Shown here piece after piece: positions 10,974 through 22,317 of a stretch of 64,000 nt of DNA (within the stretch, counting starts at the first letter, position 1; every line of letters starts with the position of its first letter). This stretch comes from Symbiotaphrina buchneri (lineage: Eukaryota; Ascomycota; Symbiotaphrinales; Symbiotaphrinaceae). The stretch spans positions 372,001 to 436,000 of the forward strand of contig BCIG01000008.1 in assembly GCA_001599915.1 (NCBI GenBank). The letters are read 5' to 3'. The translations under genes were made by a program, and so were the position numbers. The notes under the pieces are model-generated. The model made no database searches. It was not told where the DNA came from and saw nothing but the letters and a program-made list of their open reading frames with translations.

Positions 10974-13651
10974 ATGTCCCCAAACAATCCGCTGGTAGCC
11001 ACCCAGCTTCGCCAGCTCATCTATTACAATCTCGATAACGACTTGCTGTCGAACGCGCACTTTCTTGCCGGACGCCTCTTTGCTTATGAGCCGCGTTCCC
11101 AGGAAGCTGCCTATCTGCTAGCATTGTGCCACCTTCGACTCGGGGAATTCAAAGCGGCTTTCGACCGTAGCAGATTGGGTGGAAGTCGAGGATCACATTT
11201 AGGTTGTGCCTACGTCTTTGCCTTAGCTACACTCAATCTTGGCACGGAATACTACAAGCAGGGAATTACAGCTCTTGATCGTAGCAGGGGACTATGGGGA
11301 GACCGGAACAATTGGGGTAAATACCATGAAGACTATGCATGAGTGCGAATGATTGTTTATGCATGCTGATTTGTTCGTATCATTAGGCAAGCATTCGGAG
11401 ACATCACGACGACATCTCCCTGATGCCGCGGCCGTCTACTCTTTGCTAGGCAAGCTTCATCACGCTCATGGCGATATCAAGAAAGCCATAGATTGTTATG
11501 CCGAGGCTCTCAAACTAAACCCGTTCATGTGGGATGCTTTACTAGGTCTATGCAAGACGGGTATGTCTTGCGATATGGCATGCTGGTACCTATCTAATTC
11601 GTTTTAGGTGCCAACGTTCGCATTCCGAATATTTACAAGATGACGCCTGAAACGCTAGCGCTGCTGTCACTTTCATCTTTGACTGAGGAAAGCCAACCAG
11701 ACAGCCTAGAGGAACTCATGGCTTCTGGAAGTGGACCTTTACAACCTCAATCCAAAAGCCATCCACTATTCACTCCAGGTGACCCTTTCCGTCCCAATTC
11801 TAACAGGTTGAATGGAGAAGGATCTTCGGGAACGTCCAGCTCGGGTCTGTTCCAGAGATTCAACGAGAGTCTGACTTCCGCTACGCATTCAGTACTTTCT
11901 GTGCAGGGTTCCGAGACGCCATTAACATCTGCTATTGGAAATCAAGGGGAGCCCAATCACGGTGGCATAAGCTCAGATGTAATTCAAGGCACAGGCGCAG
12001 AAGTCCCAGCAGCCCCTTTAAGGAAGACTCGCATGGTGCATAATTTCACAGACGCCCCTCCAAGGATGCGCTCCGCAGCTACGAAATCTAAGTCGGGAAG
12101 TCGTGCCGATAGCGACGAGACTGGTGAAGTACATGTGCCAAGGGCGTTGGGAGCCCCAGGAGATCGGAAACGGACAATATCTGGGCAAGCTGCCCAAGGT
12201 AGTGCCTCCGTTGTTCAAGATCCAGCTGCTGCTCCGCAGAGGCGAAGCACGCGTCTTCTTTTCAACCAAATGCGACCGACTACGAGCAAATTCTCGACAG
12301 CGACGACTGGCTTCGGTTTCAGGGACGGTAGGGAGGTGAAGAAAGCGAAAGCTCCAGGCGCTAGGGTCCGTGCTGGAGCAACTACTTCAACGGTGGGACG
12401 CGTGGTAAGCGGAAATCGAAAGCCAGTTGAAAGCACCGATGCAGACGCGAAAGAGATCCGAATGGCTCCAATTTCGGCCGGCGTCTCCAATGTTCAGCAA
12501 AGAAGTCAGATCGCCGATCCTGTGAAGGAGCTCGAGGCCCTGCAATATCTGTTGGATTTGTTCTTGAAACTGGGGAATGGGTTGTTTTCTCTGTCGCACT
12601 ACCGGTGTCAAGAGGCCTTACAGATCTTTTCATCCCTCCCGGCTGTCCAGCGAGAGACCCCTTGGGTGCTGGCTCAGATGGGACGCGCACATTTCGAGCA
12701 AGCTTCCTATGCCGAAGCGGAAAAGTATTTCGTCAGGGTGACAGCCTTGGCGCCTTCACGCCTAGAAGATATGGAGGTCTATTCCACGATACTATGGCAT
12801 CTTAAAAACGAAGTGACATTAGCATACCTGGCTCATGAGCTAGTGGATATTGATCGGCTGTCACCACAAGCATGGTGCGCCGTTGGGAACTCATTCTCTC
12901 TGCAGAGGGAACATGATCAGGCTCTCAAATGCTTCAAGAGAGCAACGCAACTGGATCCAAAATTCGCTTATGCTTTCACGCTTCAGGGGCACGAGCATGT
13001 CTCTAACGAAGAATACGATAAAGCTTTGGCGGCATACCGTTGTGGCGTCGCTGCGGACAATCGTCACTACAACTCTTGGTACGGACTGGGTAAAGTCTAT
13101 GAGAAGATGGGCAAATACGATGTTGCAGAAAGACATTTCCGAACAGCTGCCGCTATCAATCCGACAAACTCAGTTCTTGTCTGTTGCATAGGAATGGTAA
13201 GGCACTACCCTGGTGGAACGAGGATGGTCTGTACTGATTACAGCAGGTTTTGGAAAAGTTGAAGAACCCTCGAGCGGCGCTCGTCCAATACAACAAAGCC
13301 TGCGAGATGGCTCCACGCTCCGCTCTTTGTCGCTTCAAGAAGGCTCGAATCTTGATGACCCTTCACGAGCCTCAGCTGGCTCTTGTAGAGTTGAAGGTTC
13401 TTAAGGACATTGCGCCAGACGAAGCGAACGTGCATTTTCTTCTGGGCAGGCTATATAAGATGCTACATCAGAAGGCGAACTCCATTAAACACTTCACGAC
13501 GGCGCTGAATCTCGATCCCAAGGTCCGTATGGCGTTTTCCTGGTGGATTGATCTTTCACTGACAAATTAGGCGGCACAATACATCAAGGAAGCAATGGAG
13601 TCTCTGGAAGATGACGAGGATGAGGATGACGAGGATGACCGAATGTCATAA
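10974..13651 (+). CDS. CDC27: Anaphase-promoting complex subunit APC3/Cdc27 (BimA)
   Basis: TPR subunit of the APC/C ubiquitin ligase in the nucleus; in this family the C-terminal TPRs bind the IR tails of Cdc20/Cdh1. Exons: 10974-11316, 11387-11560, 11608-13196, 13247-13522 and 13571-13651, all phases consistent, 820 residues. The N-terminal TPR block includes SNAHFLAGRLFAYEP and AAYLLALCHLRLGEFKAAF; a second follows at HGDIKKAIDCYAEALKLNPF. Residues about 180-450 form a Ser/Pro/Gly-rich disordered linker. The C-terminal superhelix carries consecutive 34-residue TPRs from about 12535 onwards. These include DPKFAYAFTLQGHEHV and the YNSWYGLGKVYEKMGKYDVA repeat. The protein ends in an acidic run, DDEDEDDEDDRMS. 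Confidence 0.94.
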
Positions 13652-14344
13652 TGACTTCGGCCTCGTATATCCTTTGGAGCTATTTAGCGTTCGCAGGGTG
13701 GCTATTGCTAGGTTTCAGCGTGATGATTGCATTCAAGTCATGAGCGGTCCTTTTATGGTCAGGGTTGTGGATCACGATGCATTGGTGTCTTTTGGAGCTC
13801 CACATCGGCTGAGAGCCCACATACCCACGGTTGGCTTGGTTGGCGGGGTATGCGAAAGGTAGCATCTGGTTGGCGTTCGATTTCGGCCTGTACAAGCAAG
13901 CATACATGCCCATTCAGGGGGCTGCATTAGACTGAATACGATGGGTGTTTCAGTGCACTGTACCTGCTTGAGATACTCTTTTCCTGAATTGAGATTGATT
14001 AAGGTAGGTGTGTACGAAAGATTGAAGTGACGCTGTTGAGGGGACGGGATATTTCCGCTGCGCAGCCGGGCTTCCTTGGCATTGAAGTCAAGCGTCTCCG
14101 GGCCCTCAACGACAGCAAAATTTAGACAAGCTGCACTGGCACTCCATGCTGTCCCAGGCCGCGCTCCGCAACCTTCAGACGTGGGCCGTTCCGGAGATCA
14201 GTCCCTCTCTCGACTGCAAGCACGATATGGTACATTGGCACAATACCAGGCCCGACAGAATCTCTTGCCTCCTGCACCCCGTGATCTAGATCCAGGCGCA
14301 TCGGAGCGTACTGGAAATCAGCCGCGCTCCGACATTGCGTCAGA
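13652..14344 (+). promoter_or_regulatory. APC3 3' region and acyltransferase upstream region
   Basis: 693 bp in tandem orientation. I see the 3' end of APC3 and a leader for the acyltransferase gene. A reading frame at 14076-14360 runs into the next gene out of frame and is not convincing as a protein. Confidence 0.4.
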
Positions 14345-15539
14345 ATGCACGCTTTGCTAGCATACGCCCTATACTTTTTGGAAGCATATACGGCCCTGAC
14401 TGTCGCTCTATTCCTCCTCTCGACGAGAATGCTTCGGCTCCAGTTTTACGCTCGATTGTTAGCCTCTTACATCTCGCTGATCGGTTGTGCCGCATACGGC
14501 TTCGTCGTCTCTGTAATACTATCGCTGTTTGGATACAAGGGCCTTGGACAGTGGGCAACTGCAAGGGCATTCAAATGGGTGATGCGCTACACGACTGGCG
14601 TCAGATTCGTGGTCGAGGGAGAGGAGCATCTGCGAGTCAAGCCGGCTGTTTTCGTGGGCAATCATCAAACGTGAGAAGATACCTTTGGATAATACTGATA
14701 TCCAAAACATCATTCACCATTCAAGCATGGTCGACTAACTTGATGTCGTTGGGGGTTAGTGAGTTGGACATATTGATGCTCGGCACTATCTTTCCTCCTT
14801 ACTGCAGCGTTACCGCCAAAAAGAGCTTGAAATATGTCCCGTTTTTGGGGTGGTTCAGTATGTGGTCCTCTCAAGTCCGGAGGGCAGTGGCATGGTGCTA
14901 ATAATAGGATACAGTGGCCGCCAGCGGGACCGTCTTCATTGACAGAGCCAACCGCAAGACGGCGGTTGCAGCTTTTGATAGTGCTGCGCGGGAGATGACG
15001 AGCAAGAAGGTACCAACGTTGTTGTCTCCAAAGATCAGCATATGACTGACAAATTGCACAGCAAAGTGTGTTTATATTTCCTGAGGGAACCCGGTCATAC
15101 TACGCTGAGCCAGATCTCCTGCCTTTCAAGAAAGGAGCCTTCCATCTCGCTATCCAAGCGCAAGTGCCAATCGTACCGGTGGTGGTGGCCAATTATTCCA
15201 ACATTTTGCATGTGCAAAGTCGACGCTTCGTGTCAGGAGAGATCCCTGTCAAAGGTCAGTCACTGCTGTCTCTCATATTGGTACTCTTTCACTGACCGAC
15301 CCTGGAAAGTGCTGCCACCGATCCCAACCATCGGGCTTTCTTCCCAGGACGCCGATAGCCTCACAAAGAAGACGAGGGACATGATGCTGGATGAATTGCA
15401 GAAGTTAACACAGAAGGCGAGGCGACAAGGAGTAGCTATGACGCCAGCCCAGGTCAGCCAGCTGGACGGGCCGACCAAGGCCACTGGTGTTGATGGCAGC
15501 GGAAATGCTGTCCGGAGACAGGTTGCCTCATCAATGTGA
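14345..15539 (+). CDS. SLC1: 1-acyl-sn-glycerol-3-phosphate acyltransferase
   Basis: Lysophosphatidic acid acyltransferase (PlsC family), making phosphatidic acid in ER or lipid-droplet membranes. Exons: 14345-14670, 14760-14857, 14915-15009, 15062-15254 and 15310-15539, giving 313 residues. Two hydrophobic N-terminal segments (LLAYALYFLEAYTALTVALF and LLASYISLIGCAAYGFVVSV) serve as membrane anchors. Block I is NHQTELD, with the codon for its Thr split by intron 1. Block II/III follow as FIDRANR and FPEGTRS; block IV is VPIVPVVV. The C-terminal 70 residues are polar and probably disordered. The start is the first ATG before the hydrophobic anchor. Confidence 0.94.
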
Positions 15540-16246
15540 CCGCCCTTACTACTACGCGAGACTGGCCTCTAGTAGGGGGCGTGTTGTCAATGTGGCGGCA
15601 TCTGGGCATTAGCATGGCGAGTGACGATGGTATGCCTTCCGGTCGGGCATAAATCTGATTATGACAGAGGAAGCATTGAGATTTATACCCGATGTGTACT
15701 CATGTACGCAGCTTGATAGTAATAGACTGAGGATATCCAAGTTATCGACGATAACGATTTAGGTTCATTCACATCAACTACCGTGCCTGAGATTGCTACC
15801 GGGAAAGTAAGGTAAGATACTATGTGAGCATTATATACCTGTGTAATAATAGCAAGACAGGTACAGTACCTTAAGGTAAGGTAGGGAGGAGTACATACCT
15901 TACCTACCTTACTGCCTTACCACGTTTAATTTGTGGGCCCGGTTTTCTAAGCTGTTTAGCGAAATGTGGGGTAAAGATGCGGATGATGCATGGGATGGAT
16001 TATCATAGACTTCCAACTCCACACCTCCACCTCCACCTCCACTCCACTTCTGCAGGTTTTCACCAACCCGAACAATCTAACAAAGGCCACCGTGCCGCTT
16101 CCACCCCTGTCTACCCCGCGTCTCACCGGGTATATTAGAGTCAGCCATCGGCCTCCGTCCTTTTTGTTCACAACCCGGAGCTTCTCGTCCTCCAGCTTCC
16201 TCTGTCAGTTGGAAACCGCTTGCCCTGTCGGGTAGCTCCTACAGTC
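15540..16246 (+). promoter_or_regulatory. Intergenic region with TACCTTACC-family repeats
   Basis: 707 bp upstream of the carrier gene. From about 15805 to 15920 there are many GGTAAG / CTTACC units, including TACCTTAAGGTAAGGTAGG and ATACCTTACCTACCTTAC. A CCTCCA tandem run sits at about 16022-16045. No gene is recognised. Confidence 0.5.
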
Positions 16247-17838
16247 ATGGCTACGCCGTATAATAGTCAGCTGGTACATTTTATGAAGATCAAAATCATC
16301 GGATCCTTGTGTGCTGACACTTTCAGGACGCCTTTTCTCTCTACCATCAGATCCAGGAATCGCAGGAGTCTGCGGTAACCATCCTCGGCGGCCCGGCCCT
16401 GCCGGCTCTAGGCCATGCCATTGCCGGAGCTATAGGCTCGGCAATATCCAATGTTTGCGTTTACCCCCTTGAGCTGGTAATAACGCGCCTCCAAGTCCAG
16501 CGTCAACTACGAAAAGACCCGTCGATCCAGTCGAGAGAGGAGTACAGGAACCTGCGAGATGCTGTTCAGAAGATCTATCGTGAAGGAGGGTTGTCAGCCT
16601 TCTTCGCTGGAATAGTGCCAGACACGGGCAAGAGCGTTGCTGATGCCTTCCTCTTCTTCCTGGCTTACAACTTCATCCGAGAGAACCGACTGCGGTCCGT
16701 GAACGGGGTGTCCGGGAAGAAGACATTGCCTGCCCTGGATGAGTTGTCTGTAGGGTTCCTGGCTGGAGCCCTGTCGAGATTCTGCACCACCCCCTTGGCC
16801 AATATCGTGACCAGGCAACAGACGGCTTCCATGGCCATGGACAAAGGGCCACTTGGGTCGAGGCAATTCCCAACTATCAGGCAGACCGCATCCGAGATCA
16901 AAGCCGAGAAAGGTCTGAGAGGATTCTGGTCCGGATACTCCGCCAGCCTGGTCTTGACTCTAAATCCCAGCATCACGTTCTTTTTATATGAATTCTTCAA
17001 GCGTTTCCTTCTGCCCAGGTCACAGAGGGATAGGCCTACGGCTACGACGACTTTCCTGCTCGCAGCGGTGAGCAAGGCCGTCGCTTCCATCATCACCTAT
17101 CCTTTCTCCTTGGCCAAAGCTCGTGCGCAGGCCTCTACTCGTGCTCGCGACGAAAAAGACTCCGACGTCAAGGAAGGTTTCGAGGAGGTCAGCGGAGGTA
17201 GAATCAGCGGCACTGAGTCTGCCAGGAAAGCCGCCAGGTCTACCGTGTTTGGCACCATTCTGGCCATCGCCCGTCACGAGGGCGTCGGCTCCCTGTATGA
17301 AGGCATCGAAGGAGAGGTGATCAAAGGATTCTTTGCCCATGGTATCACGATGCTGGTCAAGGAGACGGTCCATCGTATGGTCCTCAGACTTTACTACGCC
17401 ATCTTGCGGGCTCTGCAGCAATACCCATCTCCGGAGCAATTGGCGCAGCGGGCCACCGATTCGGCCAGGACGGTGATTGTTACGACCAAGGAACGAGTGC
17501 AGTCAGTTTACGTCTCCGGCAGCCAGCAGGTTGGCGATGCTCTTGAGAAGAGCAAAGAGTCTGCGCAAGCAACCATTGATGCGAGCAAGCAGCAGGCGGA
17601 GAACGCGTACGAGACATCCAAGGGTAAGGTCTGGGAAGCGTACAATGGGACGTCGAAGGGCGTCAACGAACTGTACGAGAAGGGCCGAGAGGGCAAGGAG
17701 TGGGCCGTAGGCAAGAGCAACGAGACGTCAGACTACATCGCAGACTACGTGGGTGACAAGACGGAAGGATTAGGGGAAGCGCTGAAGAACCAGGGAAGCT
17801 CCCTGAAGAAAGATGGTGGTGAAGGCGAGAATGAGTGA
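16247..17838 (+). CDS. Peroxisomal-type mitochondrial carrier family protein (PMP47/ANT1-like) with helical C-terminal tail
   Basis: Member of the SLC25 carrier family, most like the fungal peroxisomal adenine nucleotide carriers as I recall them. Two exons, 16247-16273 and 16327-17838, give 512 residues. The first exon codes MATPYNSQL. Three carrier repeats span residues about 10-370. Repeat signatures are VYPLELVITRLQ, TPLANIVTRQQT (the acidic residue of the PX[DE]XX[RK] motif replaced) and TYPFSLAKARAQ. After the last carrier repeat comes a tail of about 130 residues (from about 17440) that is charged, Ala/Ser/Lys/Glu-rich and predicted helical, with units like GDALEKSKESAQATIDASKQ and YETSKGKVWEAYNGTSK. 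This tail is not part of the carrier fold. Substrate assignment is inference. Confidence 0.8.
17440..17820 (+). repeat. Amphipathic helical repeat tail within the carrier protein
   Basis: The coding sequence repeats a loose 11-residue-like pattern of Ala/Ser/Thr-Lys-Glu with regular Tyr/Val/Trp (SVYVSGSQQ, ALEKSKES, AYETSKGKV, AYNGTSKGV, LYEKGREG). The pattern resembles LEA or apolipoprotein-type helices. It is one continuous exon with the carrier domain. Confidence 0.55.
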
Positions 17839-20800
17839 AATTGTGTAGGGAAGGGCCTTCGTGTTTTTGAGCGTTATCAACACTTTTATGAGCAGACAAA
17901 TTGTTTCTTGTTGGACAGATGAATGGATGGTGTGGGAAGAACATTGGTCGCTCCCTTAGCCAGCAATAATTCGGGGGTAAGGAAAAAGGTAACCGGAGGA
18001 GTTCGATAAGGAACAAAGATGCATCATTCGTTTTAGCAGAACGTTCATTTTTGCAGTTTCTGTAACTGATGAATCGTAACCCAAGAGACCGTGACTAGCA
18101 ACTCTGACTTTTGAAAGGGATATGCCGCATCATGTTCGTGATTGGTTCGGTTTTGGTTTGTTCTCGACAAGGATAATTGGCTCAGCGTGTATTTCACATA
18201 TACACTTTATATACAATGTATATGGTCCGTGGGACGTAGATGAATCTAGAGCGGACCTAGGCTCCAATTTGACCCGAATCCCATCCTCGTTCTTGCCGCA
18301 GGAGGAAGACGGGCGAGGAACGGGCCAGATGCGGGCTGGAAGACGGACGTGAGCGAACACAGATAAACGTCAAAGGGGCTGCCCACCACGGAGATGTCAA
18401 CCGCAATCGGGGCCAACGGACTTTCCTAGCGCCTCTCCTCTTTACCTTGGTGACGGGGGCCCTTTGGTACTCGGCTTTTCTTCGCAGTCGCGCTATCGGT
18501 GGCTGCGGCCGGGGAAACCAGGGACGGGAACCAATGACGAGGGGGTTAAGGCGGATCTAGATCTTGACAGGAGCGAAAAAAGTTTCAAGCCGTAGGCGGT
18601 GTGAGCCCATTTGCATCTCGATCGATCCGGGGGCGGTGTGGCTTGCAACGGGATGAATTAGGTACATACGAACTGCTTTACTTACCTTACCTGTAAGTTT
18701 ACCTGTATGCAAGACCGGCACATGGACGGACATATTGTGACTTGATACCTTACTTACCTTAGTCATGGAGACCGAGGAGCGCTTGAGCGCCTTAATAATA
18801 AGCGCCGTAAAGCAACCGTGCACTATCACTTGTTGTTTGATATTCGCCGAGCGGATGTCGGCGCCCGATCGAGGCTAGGGGAGATAGGTAGGTGCTTCGG
18901 CTACGCACATACATCGACTTACGAAGTTAAGGTACCTTATGTTAGTCCTGCCAAAATATGGCCTTCATTCTCTACAGGGACAGTAATCGCAGAGGAACAT
19001 TGTGTCTTCTGCAAGTACCCTTCTTAAGGTCCCTTACTTACCTTACCTTACCTTTCAGGTGCACTGTCCCCATTATTATCGTGTTCTGACGACTGCCACC
19101 AACCCAGCCGCACTGGCCCCCACCTGCGGACGGAACTTTTTGCTTGGTCGTCGGTATTTTTTTTTGACAGCGGAACCGCGCGCGGGCTTAATTGAGGAAC
19201 GGGCGGAGAAAATGTCAAAGAAGACGGTCCCACAGCAGGAGCCAGGACATGTGATGCCAGGAGGACTGGTTGAACCTTCTTGGTCTGTCATTCTTTTCTT
19301 CATGGTTTATGGCTGCTATGTATGTACCCGTATGTACGATACCAGCGTGGGGGTACCTCTCCATCTCTTTGCAGACATTGGAGAAAGTGCACTTTCTCCG
19401 TCGGCAGATGCGTCCATCTGCCGGCGGCGGATCGTCGACCGACTTGGCAGATCAGGTGTGCATATTCGTACCTCAAGGTACCTAAGGTATGTACTGTACT
19501 CGGACGGGCTACTCCGTACAAGTACATACAGTCCTAAGGTACTTCATAAGGTAAGGCTCGCGCCAACGCCATGGTTCGCTCCTTTTTCGCCGATCCAAGA
19601 CAAGATGCCATCATCCCATCATCCCCATCATCCCCATCATCCCATCCAAAGGTACAGGGGTCACTCGAGGAGGTTCATTCGTACCCGTAAATTAGGTGCC
19701 GATCGGTTGATCTCGTCCCGACTCATCGTGATTATTATTATTGCGTATTGTTGTCGTCTAAACTCCTTCGCCTGGAGCCAATGGACAATGTCATTCAAAA
19801 TTATCATCATCCTTCTCCTTAGCAACTTTCAAGCCCACCATCACCATTCAATCTCGACGCGTCTCGTCTAGCCCCAACGCAACTTTGTCGGGTGAGCATT
19901 CCAATCCGTCGGTCTGTGATTGACCTCATGTGATCTGGACTCGACGGGCCGTCCTAGCCCCGATCCTGTGTGCATTGAACCGCGGACTGCTTAGTCCTCG
20001 TAGAGACTGGTAGGATCCCCTCACAACGGGACTTGTGGGGATGAGTTCGAGACGGATATGGTAAGGTGGTAGGTGGTGTCCTGCACCTTTGGCGTGGGCT
20101 GACATGCTCTCTTGCCCGCCTGACAGATCGTCCTGTCTAGTCTCTCTCGGGTATCTCTGCCGTATGGTTGGTCCATTCATCACGATGAATCCTGATCCTG
20201 CATGCCGCCCTCATTCCTCGCCATAGTGACCTCTTTAGGGCCCCCAACTCCTTCGTCCGAACTGATGCCGCCGGCATAGGGACCGGGGCCCGAAACACTC
20301 AAGACCAAACAGTAGAGTGGCAGGCACAGGGCAGCAAGGAAGGTATCGCAGACCGCGATGGACTCGGGCCAAGAGCTCCTGTTTAGAGGCTTTCCCTTTT
20401 CCCGGACGGATGTCCGCTCCAACTTCCAAGCGTGTCAGGGGCTTCACTGCAACGGACAGAGAGGACAATGCAGGCCGAAGGCAGACACGAGAACTGGCAG
20501 TGACCTTCTTGTCCAAGACTCCAGGTTACATCCACAAGACCAGGAAACATATCGAGTAATAGCGGCTAGAATGCAGCACAATGTGGCCTGCCGAAAACCC
20601 CACCCAATGCATATGCGCAGTAATGTTTCAACACTGTCATCAACAACCCAATGACCGTCATCCTCGTCCATGCTCTTTCCAAAAGATGAAACGGAGCCAA
20701 AGCACCAAAACGCCTGCCGCTTCTTGCACCGTCTCTTCTACTTGACTCCGCCCGAACGTATCAATGCGAACAGCCAATATACACCTGTTTGTGACATCAT

Positions 20801-20981
20801 TCGTTTTCCTTTCCACCTGACTCCAGTCCCTTTAGTTATTATTACACTCCAAACCCAAGCGCTTTTCCTCCCCTGGGTGGTGGAAATAGGTCATTTCGTT
20901 GTAGGTTTCGCTGCTCTTAGATCCCGGCAGCATAGGTCCACTGTGTGGTCCGGGTCTGGACCATGTACGGCCCGGAGATAA
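17839..20981. other. Gene-poor low-complexity region
   Basis: About 3.1 kb without a supportable gene. It holds several TACCTTACC / GGTAAGGTA clusters (about 18660-18700, 18745-18760, 18925-18940, 19025-19055, 19475-19490, 19535-19555), a CATCATCCC microsatellite at about 19607-19645, and the hairpins listed separately. A frame at 19002-19871 crosses these repeats and codes for low-complexity His/Pro/Ile runs, so I reject it. The part next to the homeobox gene (20680-20981) is probably its 3' flank. Confidence 0.5.
19380..19423. repeat. Two adjacent hairpins: a 20-bp perfect palindrome and a 9-bp stem-loop
   Basis: GGAGAAAGTG at 19380-19389 is followed immediately by its reverse complement CACTTTCTCC at 19390-19399. 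Next, CGGCAGATG (19402-19410), a 4-base loop and CATCTGCCG (19415-19423) form a second stem. A third inverted pair, GTATGTACT (19487-19495) and AGTACATAC (19521-19529), lies close by. Nothing assigns a function; a relic of a small inverted-repeat element is possible. Confidence 0.6.
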
Positions 20982-22317
20982 TCAATGTTCCATGTCATTG
21001 GGGCCGGGTCGAGTGATGCCTTCATGGGATGCCTGGTCAGCTTCTCCGCTCGCCGATTTCATGAGGGCTGGCCACTGACGGCGCCTGGCATTGATAAACC
21101 AATTGCTCACCTAAACACCAGTTAGAATCTTGCGGGTCAATATAGTATTCTAGGGAGGCAACTTGATTCATGGTGAGACCCGTCTGGTTCATCAGCTGCT
21201 GCTTCTCCTCGTCGGTAGGATAGGGATGGGCCACATGTTCGTGGAACCACGCCCTCAGCAGATCAGTCGTCGCCTTGGGCAAGTTTCCCCTTCGCCTCCT
21301 CGCTCGGTTGTCGTGGTATTCTCCTATCAACTCGAACTGCATATGTTGCTCCGGCGAGGGCCCATAGGTTGGCGTGTCGGTCGGATAGGATGCGTGTCTT
21401 TGTGGCAGGTAAGAGGATGGTGGGTAAAGAGGCGGAGCAGGACCGGGAGTCGGCGGCTCGAATGGACGATTTGCCGGGGGGTACGTGTGTGTCATCTCTC
21501 GCCGCCGCTCGTATGAAGAGGCCAGCTGCTGGCCGTACGAGGGTGGCGTTTCCAGGGGGAAAGAGTCCGCTTGACGGCCTTGCCTATTGTCATGGAGTGG
21601 ATGCTGAGCATGCCTCGCAGCCGCTAGGTCCTCGTAAGAATACAGGCGGGGTGGACTGTCCCCTGCTGCGGGAGTTAGATAGGCGCTGGCTCTGCCGCTG
21701 TCAGCATACGGCAGCGCCGGTTGGCTGCTTCGCCTCTCCAACGTATCGGGTGATGGCTGTATAGGATTTGGAGGTCGTGAAAGTCGATGTTGAGAGAAAT
21801 AGCCATCTGAGCGGGCCTCAGGCAATTCAAACTCTCGCCCGATGGGGTCATAGGGACTTGCAGACAAGACTCCAGGTTGTAGGGTGCCCTGACGCAGAGG
21901 TGCTGGTGAAGTAGACAATGAGGTGGGCGTCGCAAGTTGACTAGGTCCTAAAGGCGAGGGAGATAAGCGTCGCGGATATGACTGCAAATTCGTGCCAAAG
22001 TCCTTAGGGATGGTGTCACGGATCTGGGGTACGGCCTGGACGCGCATTAGGTCATCTCCGAGTGGATAAACAACCCCTTGAAGCCATCAGAACGAGCTTA
22101 CTGTTGAAATTGGCGGTAAAGACCGCTCCTGCGCTCCAGCTGCTGGAGGACGAGGCGCATCAGACATGGACATCCCTCTCTGCTCAAGTTCTCGAAGCCG
22201 TGACAGATCCATACGCTGTAGGAGTTCCGGCTCCCTGGACGTGGTCAAGCCAACCTTGGTGATGTGTTCTTCTGGTCGCCCATTGACTGTCAGTACCTCT
22301 GTTCTTCTGAATGACAT
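20982..22317 (-). CDS. TALE-class homeobox transcription factor
   Basis: Nuclear DNA-binding protein. Minus-strand exons: 22317 (or 22212)-22102, 22035-21163 and 21110-20982, giving 405 or 370 residues. The region up to about 21340 is Pro/Ser/Gln/Tyr-rich and disordered. The homeodomain begins near RRRRGNLPKATTDLLRAWF, includes the TALE-type loop HPYPTDEEK and ends VSNWFINARRRQWPALMK. The recognition helix WFINARRR is complete only after removing the 52 bp intron 21111-21162, whose donor GTTGCC is weak; reading through it loses that helix. The start is uncertain: ATG at 22212 (MDLSRLRELEQ) follows a TACAG and may be internal. Regulation targets are unknown. It stands alone in the gene-poor tract. 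Confidence 0.82.

Noticed and set aside
13652-14344. A gene between APC3 and the acyltransferase
   Set aside because: The frame at 14076-14360 overlaps the acyltransferase start and has no recognisable sequence.
19002-19871. 289-residue open frame in the gene-poor tract
   Set aside because: It crosses TACCTTACC clusters, hairpins and a CATCATCCC microsatellite, and codes for low-complexity His, Pro and Ile runs. No family signal and no intron structure.
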